From positions 30,009,558-30,073,557 of the forward strand of contig CM049310.1 in NCBI GenBank assembly GCA_026874595.1: a DNA stretch of 64,000 nt, in the 5' to 3' direction. A model generated the notes under the pieces. That model was not told the DNA's origin, did not search any database, and saw nothing but the letters and a program-made list of their open reading frames with translations. Source of the stretch: Sipunculus nudus. Taxonomy: Eukaryota; Annelida; Sipuncula; Golfingiida; Sipunculidae. The position numbers and the translations under genes are program-made. Of this stretch, positions 56,601 to 64,000 are shown piece by piece. Every line of letters starts with the position of its first letter. Position 1 is the stretch's first letter.

Positions 56601-59600
56601 AAAATATTGTCAGGTTTTAGGTAGCACTTCTTTATCCCATCATGCTATTCTCTATCTCTGCTTCGTGTTTCATTGGGTCCTCTATTTAACTTTTTTAACT
56701 GGTGGTTGTTTAAAAAAATATATATTTTTATGCAATGATCTTAATTCTGAACATATTAGAAAGGCTTCTGTTATGCAGCAGTTCAAAGGTAAAGGCTTTA
56801 ATTTAGTCTCATTGTAGTAAAATACAAAAAGACAGAAAAGTATCTGGGAGGACACTTTAAAAAGCTAGACTATATCATATAGAATCCAACAGACCAATTT
56901 CAATTTAAGGTTACCATCCTTTTTAGCAATGTCATATCTTTTTCCTGGGGGGAGGGGGGGAAGGGTACCTATCAAATGGATTTTTTTCATTAAGCCTGGC
57001 TAACATATAAAAAATATCACAAAAATTTTATTCTCCTTCCAATTCATAGGCAATTATAACAATTTGCATAAATCAGCATAAATCCTTTAACTTCACCTAA
57101 AATTTACCTGTTGCTAAGGCCCCATGCTGGCCAACATGGGTACAAATTAAGTCTTCACTTAATGGGGTATTTTTTGAGTATTCCACTGGCTCTTGATTGG
57201 AAAGCTAAGAATGCAGAAATAAATTATGAGATCTACAATACCTTATGTAATGAACCTTGGTCTATGCACTGCAAGTAACAGGCTGGTTTTCAATCGTCAT
57301 AAGGTGTAAGCCTACTAATTACATACAACACGAGTTACTGTAGCTTTCTGTGGTTTTCATTCCTTACTCACCTGGATACATACTATGTGGACTTTGATGT
57401 TGATTGTAGCCCCCTCCTCCCATCATGCCTTGCTGCGGGGGACCCTGGTAGCTGCCACCCCCACCCCCCTGACGGTAATTGTCTCGTTGCCCGCCCCCTG
57501 CATGACCACCACCAGCTTGTTGTCGGTTGCCGGGATGGTCAGGAAGCTGAGGACGTTTCGGGTCCATCAAGTAGTGGTTGAAAAAAGAAACCTGAAACAA
57601 TCCTGTATGTATTGAGCAGCAGTATTAACTATAATAAACAAAGACCATGACATCATGAGTACGCTGGTCTTTACCTGTAACCCTATCCATGTAACCCTAT
57701 CCATCTGGTCAATCATTCTGTCTACAGAAAGTACATTGTACATTCAATCTTTCTAAATAGTGCATTTCTCTTAAGTTAATTTGTTAATTTAATCAAATAT
57801 GTTACTTAGTCTATCAAGTTATCCTTTTGTCCATTTGTTTGTTCTGTGCAGGCCTAACACAGTAACATTTCTTACAAAATTTCACATCATTGAAATTAAC
57901 AATGCCAAATTACATGTACCAGGCAGGTCTAGCAAATCACAGCAAATAGCTTAGGAAAATTATAAAACTAGTCCTGTACATGGAAGGATATTAAAGTGTG
58001 GGATGACTGGTCAGAGAAAATCAAGACTTGTAAACAAAAGAAAGACAGTAACAGTAAGACATTTTGGTGTACTGATTCTACGCTTGGATATTTTAAAATT
58101 TCCTGCATTTATTGACAACAGTCTCAGCTAATTGTAGAACATATCAGCAAACCACAGTGTATGAAAGCTTGGAGAATTGTTCAATAAACGGTATCGTGTA
58201 TGGTTTGTAAGTGAACAAGTAAATACTTTATGACATAGCTGTATAAACAGATTCTGATCTTTTAAATGGCTGTGACTTTACCCTGATAAAGCTTTCAACT
58301 GACCTCTTGTTTGACTTCTTCTATTTTTTCTCCATGTTTGTTGAATATGTGCTTCCTGACAAACTCGGGTCCCTTGAACTTTTTCCCACTGAGAGGACAT
58401 AACCATTTATCTTTGGCAAGCTCCTGTGTGTTGGCCGTGATAAATTTTTCGACCTCTGTGATAGAAGGTCAAGGACAATTAATCAGATGTCTCTAGGGAA
58501 ATCACTCAACTCCGAAAACTTAAATAAAGAAACAGTTCTATTTCAGGGATTTAGAACTACAAGGCTTGAAATGGACAAAGTCAGAAAATATATTAAAATT
58601 AAAAAAAAAAAAAAAGAATCATGGTAATTGCACTTGTTCTTACAATTCACTGATCACTGAAAAAGATCTGAACAAATAATGTAATTTATAGCTGACCAAT
58701 TAATATAAATGTCAATGACTTTTCTGAGACTGTATAAATATGAATGCCATTGACTGAGGTAAGAATCAGAAACAGTATTGGTGGATGGTACCCATATTTA
58801 AATGACCATGTGGCAAATGATATTATTTCTATCATTCACTCATCAAAATGTCACTTCCTAATCTGATCAAGTGGACAAAGAGAATATTCAGATTACCTGT
58901 ATCTTTCTGATACTGATAACATTGACAGCTGCTGTCCATGGCCATCACTACAATATCTGCTGTCTTTATTAATACAAATCTACACTCTATAAAATAAATG
59001 CTTATGTTTCTATAGTAAAGGATATGCCTCTGGATCTTTCTTCCCAAGTCGCTGGACTTCTTGGTCGTCAAGTTTCAACTTAAGTTCTATGACTGGTTTT
59101 ACCTTGTTCTCAAAACTGGAGATCCATTCGTTAACTGCAAGCACAAAATAAACAAGTTTTTCCCTGCTATGGTGGAACCATCACAAGTGCATGTATGTAT
59201 ACTATTTGGAGTACAAACAATGAACAAAGGAGGCAGTCTGTAACACATATAAAGTTGTCTAGAATGATAGCTGTGCATCAGAATGAAGAATGTTGAAAAA
59301 TTCAGCAGCTGGACATGTGAAAATAGCACATACACTGGGTGTGAACAGGGCAGCATAATCTGAAATAATTGTTTCCAAGCTCTCCTTGATGTCTCTTGTC
59401 TGAATTTCATTGCAATAGTCAAAATTACTCAAATTTAGCCAATATTACATTGAAATATCTAAGAAGCTTCATTTACTATCTTGTGTGCTCAACTTATTCA
59501 GTGTTTTACCCTCTTTTTATAAATGTGTCAATTATAGAAGTTTGCTTTAGGTGTTAGTTAATATTAGAATAGCAGATTGTGTTGTTTGCACATTTGACAT

Positions 59601-60101
59601 GTCACATTTGTTAGCTCTTGTATTATGTTATAAAGGTGTTACGACGGCAAATGTGAACTGCACCATGATTAACAAACCAAAGCTCCTACCTGGTTGGTAG
59701 CCAGCTATGTGACTCACCGCATGGCCTGAATTTGTTCATGACAGAAAATAATGACTATTAATCTAAGCTGAGGGCATGCCACCTTGGATCTCCATGTCTA
59801 AAATGGTTCTTGCCATTTGTTGGCTCATCTAGGCCGTCAGATCAGACTTTCAACAATTCCATTTGGATACTAAAAAATACTTGTGTAACTGCAGATACAA
59901 TGTATTTGAATTAATGTTACTGGTAAATTCAAAAGCCTCTGACTCACCATCATTCTGCGTGACTTTTCCACCGGGTGAGGGCCCTCTTGCGTGCATGATT
60001 CCACAGCGGTGAGGCATCTCATCCTCGTTTGGGTACTCTACAGCACTGTAGTAGTCGTAGGAATGGACTATACGCAGGTACAGAATCATACGGTCCAACA
60101 C
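53622..60101 (-). CDS. SRRT: SRRT/ARS2 nuclear RNA effector, 3' part of a spliced gene
   Basis: Six - strand exons join in frame: 60101-59948, 59134-59026, 58457-58304, 57591-57372, 55127-55022, 53694-53622. They encode about 270 C-terminal residues of serrate/ARS2. Recognisable in order: [20 protein letters not shown] with DEMPHRCGI, then [14 protein letters not shown], the zinc-finger segment [18 protein letters not shown] followed by [19 protein letters not shown], a Gly/Gln/Pro-rich stretch, and the end [14 protein letters not shown]. Known family role: bridge between the nuclear cap-binding complex and RNA fate factors (miRNA processing, snRNA and histone 3' ends, exosome targeting). The acidic C-terminal tail contacts the cap-binding complex. 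Upstream exons are right of the window. The gene converges with DENND1. Confidence 0.95.
54340..54868 (+). mobile_element. small HINE-like element with CCCGTCAT ends
   Basis: Near the left end GATACGCCCGTCATG (54356-54370). At the right end the perfect 16-base palindrome CCCGTCATATGACGGG (54846-54861), containing the left phrase inverted. The core has three diverged units of about 140-160 bp (ctgacctcattaaatatg-gtg...tgaaaatcca) at about 54380, 54525 and 54660. It lies in the SRRT intron 55021-53695; part of a unit is repeated, inverted, at 1-133. Confidence 0.65.
55022..55127 (-). CDS. SRRT: SRRT exon, Arg/Gly-rich
   Basis: Acceptor ttgtttcag, donor gtgaat. It reads [19 protein letters not shown] and then [16 protein letters not shown]. 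Length and phase (2 bases in, 2 out) connect its neighbours. Confidence 0.88.
55128..57371 (-). other. SRRT intron with short tandem repeats
   Basis: It holds a three-copy repeat at 55775-55905 (gattatcaatggctctgaca) and a two-to-three-copy repeat at 56197-56281 (acatacaacacaaact). A 90-codon + frame at 55500-55772 is unusually protein-like but unidentified. A G-run lies near 56947-56960. Confidence 0.5.
57372..57591 (-). CDS. SRRT: SRRT exon, Gly/Gln-rich linker
   Basis: Acceptor ttgtttcag, then [19 protein letters not shown], matching human VAFFNNFLTDAKRPALPE. The rest ([20 protein letters not shown] and onward) is low-complexity Gly/Gln/Pro, where vertebrates have a Pro/Gly-rich stretch. 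Donor gtgagt. Confidence 0.93.
58304..58457 (-). CDS. SRRT: SRRT exon, zinc-finger segment
   Basis: It reads (A)[18 protein letters not shown], then [14 protein letters not shown] and [19 protein letters not shown], nearly identical to vertebrate SRRT. The cysteine and the paired histidines of the family's zinc-finger segment are present. Donor gtcagt, phase 0. Confidence 0.96.
58458..59025 (-). other. SRRT: U12-type (AT-AC) intron of SRRT
   Basis: Read on the - strand, this 568-base intron begins ATATCCTTT and ends in TATCAC. TCCTTGAC lies 11 bases before the end, a close match to the minor-spliceosome branch-point consensus TTCCTTRAY. Joining GC to AGAGGTC restores the frame with a single residue replacing human Gln. 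A GC-AG alternative (gcatat ... cacagag) would also stay in frame but deletes two conserved positions. Confidence 0.85.
59026..59134 (-). CDS. SRRT: SRRT exon before a U12-type intron
   Basis: Acceptor gtgcttgcag; it reads (V)[18 protein letters not shown] and ends QRLGKKDPE plus GC. No GT lies at the end of the conserved segment; the exon is followed directly by ATATCCTTT, the U12 AT-AC donor consensus. Human SRRT continues KDPEQEVEKF, and the AT-AC junction here gives KDPEAEVEKF. Confidence 0.9.
59948..60101 (-). CDS. SRRT: SRRT exon, ARS2 core domain
   Basis: On the - strand, acceptor gatgtgtag precedes [18 protein letters not shown] and the exon continues [20 protein letters not shown]. 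Human SRRT has [18 protein letters not shown] and [20 protein letters not shown]. Donor gtgagt; ends with one base of a codon. Confidence 0.95.
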
Positions 60102-60176
60102 CTACACATCAAATTATAAAGAATTGATCAAACTGATAAGCAAAATATAAATAAGGCTCAATCTTTAAATTACATA

Positions 60177-60215
60177 TAACAAGGCCTCCAGGCCTAATGC
60201 GAACCTGTGCAAAGT
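60177..60215 (-). mobile_element. right end of a second family-3 HINE-like element
   Basis: tataacaaggcctccaggcc followed by taatgcgaacctgtgc is the reverse complement of the family-3 terminus at 33661-33696. The body would extend to the right and be interrupted by the family-1 element starting at 60351. Confidence 0.65.
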
Positions 60216-60350
60216 TTAGAAGTATGAATGGAGGTTTATTTTTTAAATTTAATATTGGTCCTCCTAAGTCCTGCATATCTACCTTAGTCATTATGATTTC
60301 AGCAAAGTGGACGTTTCTGACCTGCAAGTTTCGGACTAGGACATTTTAAA

Positions 60351-63300
60351 ACCAGAATATGGGTAGTCGACAAGCCACTATGTGTATCCGCAGAAATCTG
60401 AGTGGGACGGGTGAAGTGAGGCATGGATTAAGTGGCAAGGGGAATACAGCGTGGTGTGTTGGATATTAGCATGGATGTCTGCAGCTAAAACGTGAATGTA
60501 GGTGGTGCCACCTGTCATAAAATCGAGAAAATTGTCCAGGATGTATAAACCTGCAAAATTTCAGGTGGATAAGTCAAACCACTGTCGAGATATGAGTGAT
60601 TTTATCCCAAGGCAGATCAACAGATGGATGCTGTGCACAAGTGGTTGCAGGTGGCGCCAAGAGCTATGTGAGATCTATACACATGATAAATTTTGGCCTA
60701 ATCAGTCAAACGGTTCCCGAGATATGAGCTTGGATGCCTGCAGAGTAAATGTGAATGTAGGTGGCGACACCTGTCATAAAATCGAGAAAGCTGTCAAGGA
60801 TGTAAAATACCTGCAAAATTTCAGGTGGATAAGTCAAACCACTGCTGAGATATGAGTGATTTTAACCTAAGGCAGATGAACAGATGGATGTTGTGCATAA
60901 ATGGTTGCAGGTGGCACAACCAGTTTTGGGTATGATGAAGAGCTATGTGAGATCTTCACACATGCAAAATTTTGGCCTAATCAGTCAAACAGTTCCCGAG
61001 ATATGAGCTTGGATGTCTGCAGAGTAAATGTGAATGTAGGTGGCGCCACCTGTCATAAAATCGAGAAACCTGTCCATGATGTATAAACCTGCAAAATTTC
61101 AGGTGGATAAGTCAAACCACTGCTGAGATATGAGCGATTTTATCCAAAGGCAGATGAACAGATGGATGCTGTGCATAAGTGGTTGCAGGTGGCGCCACCA
61201 GTTTTGCCTATGATGAAGACCTATGTGAGATCTATACACAAGCAAAATTTTGGCCCAATCGGTCAAACTGTTCCCAAGATATGAGCTTGAATGTCTGCAC
61301 AGTAAATGTGAATGTAGGTGGCGCCACCTGTCATAAAATCGAGATAGCTGTGCAGGATGTATAAACCTGCAAAATTTCAGGTGGATAAGTCATAACCACT
61401 GCTGAGATATGAGTAATATTATCCCAAGGCAGATGAACAGATGGACACTGGGCATAAATGGTTGCAGGTGGCACCACCAGTTTTGCCTATGATGAAGAGC
61501 TATGTGAGATCTATACACAAGCAATATTTTGGCCTAATCGGTCAAACGGTTCCCGAGATATTTGCTTGAATGTCTTCATAGTAAATGTAAATGTAGGTGG
61601 CGACACCTGTCATAAAATCGAGAAAGCTGTCAAGGATGTATAAACCTGCAAAATTTCAGGTGGATAAGTCAAACCACTGCTGAGATATGAGTGATTTTAA
61701 ACTAAGGCAGATGAACAGATGGACGCTGTGCATAAATAGTTGCAGGTGGCACCACCAGTTTTGCCTATGATGAAGAGCTATGTGAGATCTAGACACATGC
61801 AAAATTTTTGCCTAATCTGTCAAACGGTTCCCGAGATATGAGCTTGAATGTCTGCAGAGTAAATGTGAATGTAGGTGGCGACACCTGTCATAAAATCAAG
61901 AAACCTGTCCAGGATGTATAAAACTGCAAAAATTCAGGTGGATAAGTCAAACCACTGCTGGGATATGAGTGATTTTATCATAAGGCAGATGAACAGATGG
62001 ACGCTGTGCATAAGTGGTTGCAGGTGGCCCCACCAGTTTTGCCTATGATGAAGAGCTATGTGAGATCTATACACGTGCAAAGTTTTTGCCCAATCAGTCA
62101 AATGGTTCCAGAGATATGAGCTTGGATGTCTGCAGTGTAAATGTGAATGTAGGTGGCGCCACCTGTCATAAATCGAGAAAGCTGTCCAGGATGTAAAATA
62201 CCTGCAAAATTTCAGGTGGATAAGTCAAACCACTGTTGAGATATGAGTGATATTATCCAAAGGCAGATGAACAGATGGATGCTGTGCATAAGTGGTTGCA
62301 GGTGGCGCCACCAGTTTTGCCTATGATGAAGAGCTATGTGAGATCTATACGCAAGCAAAATTTTGGCCCAATCGGTCAAACTGTTCCCAAGATATGAGCT
62401 TGAATGTCTGCATAGTAAATGTGAATGTAGGTGGTGCCACCTGTCATAAAATCGAGATAGCTGTGCAGGATGTATAAACCTGCAAAATTTCAGGTGGATA
62501 AGTCATAACCACTGCTGAGATATGAATAATATTATCCCAAGGCAGATCAACAGATGGACACTGGGCATACATGGTTGCAGGTGGCACCACCAGTTTTGCC
62601 TATGATGAAGAGCTATGTGAGATCTATACACAAGCAATATTTTGGCCCAATCGGTCAAACGGTTCCGGAGATATTTGCTTGAATGTCTGCATAGTAAATG
62701 TAAATGTAGGTGGCGACACCTGTCATAAAATCGAGAAAGCTGTCAAGGATGTATAAACCTGCAAAATTTCAGGTGGATAAGTCAAACCACTGCTGAGATA
62801 TGAGTGATTTTAACCTAAGGCAGATGAACAGATGGACGCTGTGCATAAATAGTTGCAGGTGGCACCACCAGTTTTGCCTATGATGAAGAGCTATGTGAGA
62901 TCTAGACACATGCAAAATTTTGGCCTAATCTGTCAAACGGTTCCCGAGATATGAGCTTGAATGTCTGCAGAGTAAATGTGAATGTAGGTGGCGACACCTG
63001 TCATAAAATCAAGAAACCTGTCCAGGATGTATAAAACTGCAAAAATTCAGGTGGATAAGTCAAACCACTGCTGAGATACGAGTGATTTTATCCAAAGGCA
63101 GATGAACAGATGGACGCTGTGCATAAGTGGTTGCAGGTGGCACCACCAGTTTTGCCTAATATGAAGAGCTATGTAAGATCTCTACACATGCAAAATTTTG
63201 GCCCTATCGGTCAAACAGTTCCCGAGATATGAGCTTGGATGGCTGCAGAGTAAATGTGAATGTAGGTGGTGCCACCTGTCATAAAATCGAGAAAGCTGTG

Positions 63301-63620
63301 CAGAATGTGTAAACCTAAAAAATTTCAGGTGGATAAGCCAAACCACTGCTGAGATATGAGTAATATTATCCCAAGGCAGATGAACAGATGGACGCTGTGC
63401 ATAAATGGTTGCAGGAGGCACCACCAGTTTTGCCTATGATGAAGAGCTATGTGAGGGCTACATTTGTGCAAAATTTTTAGCCTGATCGGTCAAACGGTTC
63501 CTGAGATATGTGGGTTTATGTGAGGAAACAGACGCACAAATGGACACTGGGCAGCAAGGAAAGGTCAGATGTCAACCAAAAATGAAGGCGCAGCAGTTCA
63601 CATGTGACCTGATGATAAAC
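60351..63620 (-). mobile_element. HINE-like element, family 1 copy 3, expanded core, left end missing
   Basis: Reverse orientation. Its right end is at 60351 (ATTCTGG in place of ATTCTAG) with the hairpin TAGTGGCTTGTCGACTA and gcggatac at about 60393-60400. Homology to copies 1 and 2 continues to the gggtcacatgtgaactg region (about 63595-63620), then stops, so about 130 bases of the GTATCCGCC end are absent. The core has about 11 dimer units, compared with about four in the other copies. Confidence 0.82.
60480..63470. repeat. 278-bp dimeric satellite array with 1113-bp higher-order period
   Basis: Units start near 60640, 60903, 61181, 61460, 61738, 62016, 62294, 62573, 62851, 63129 and 63408. 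Each consists of two related halves of about 139 bp (caaaattttggcctaatcgg-tcaaacggttcccgagatat versus caaaatttcaggtggataag-tcaaaccactgctgagatat), each half with a GGTGG-G-CACC palindrome. Variants recur four units apart. Short open frames across it are by-products of the repeat. Confidence 0.92.
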
Positions 63621-64000
63621 CCGATTTGCTTAAAATGCAACCCAAGTTTTTTCAAACAGTTGAAAGATATAGTTCCAATAATCTGGGAATTCTGCATCTT
63701 AACATTGTATCCAGACTTTTGGATGCTGTGTCTAGACATCTAGACACATTGTCTAGACAACCCCCCCAGAGCCAGGTCAGTTGCCATGGTGATGTCTGGA
63801 CCCCACCTGTTTGTACTGAGTGACCTCTTGACTTGGCTGCATGAAGTCAAATCTGTTTTCAATTACAGAAAGCCTTTTTCAATTGGCTACAATGCTTTTT
63901 TAATACTGTATTTACCCAATCTTTTCTTATAAAACTGGCAGAACCCTACCATAGAATAATTCTTGTAAAGTTTAAACCAATCAGCTGAACAGTTTCATCA
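63621..64000. other. right window edge, SRRT intron
   Basis: No SRRT exon recognised on the - strand. Contains a short repeat of tctagaca around 63729-63757 only. Confidence 0.4.

Noticed and set aside
60502-62756. Series of 60-117 codon frames at regular spacing (VNVNVGGATCHKIE type)
   Set aside because: They arise because the satellite units are near-identical; the period is not consistently a multiple of three and no gene structure is present.

Overview
This is eukaryotic nuclear DNA: AT-rich, with short exons bounded by clear splice sites and separated by long repeat-filled introns. Protein similarity and the repeat landscape (Helitron/Helentron-type elements with tandem cores and GGTGGCGCCACC palindromes, a tRNA-like SINE) suggest a lophotrochozoan, most likely a bivalve mollusc. 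The species is not determined from the sequence.

Two protein-coding genes are supported, converging tail to tail. On the + strand, 2685-41419 carries the 3' part of a DENND1 (connecdenn) gene, a guanine-nucleotide exchange factor family for Rab35 in clathrin-mediated endocytosis. Nineteen coding exons join in one continuous frame of 957 residues ending in TGA; a possible 24-nt microexon would add 8. The first exon or exons lie left of the window. On the - strand, 60101-53622 carries the last six coding exons of SRRT/ARS2, the cap-binding-complex partner in nuclear RNA processing, ending in the characteristic [14 protein letters not shown] tail. Its upstream exons lie right of the window. One SRRT intron (59025-58458) has the hallmarks of a minor-spliceosome (U12-type) AT-AC intron, and only that splice choice preserves both the frame and the conserved residues.

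Layout: 1-2684 upstream DENND1 intron; 2685-11141 DENN-domain exons; 11142-40219 long introns holding small phase-0 linker exons and most mobile elements; 40220-41419 large last exon with endocytic motifs; 41420-53621 intergenic and UTR sequence with a 1.4-kb TIR transposon (43227-44640) and a minisatellite interrupted by a SINE (49100-50430); 53622-60101 SRRT 3' exons; 60177-63620 remnants of two elements, including a large tandem array with higher-order structure.

The most notable non-coding content is a set of different element families sharing one plan: a left terminal repeat, its inverted copy placed inside the right end, a hairpin after that copy, and a tandem-repeat core often containing the palindrome GGTGGCGCCACC. 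This matches non-autonomous Helentron-type elements (HINEs). One is nested inside another, which fixes its ends. No CRISPR, rRNA, true tRNA gene, operon or other prokaryotic structure is present.
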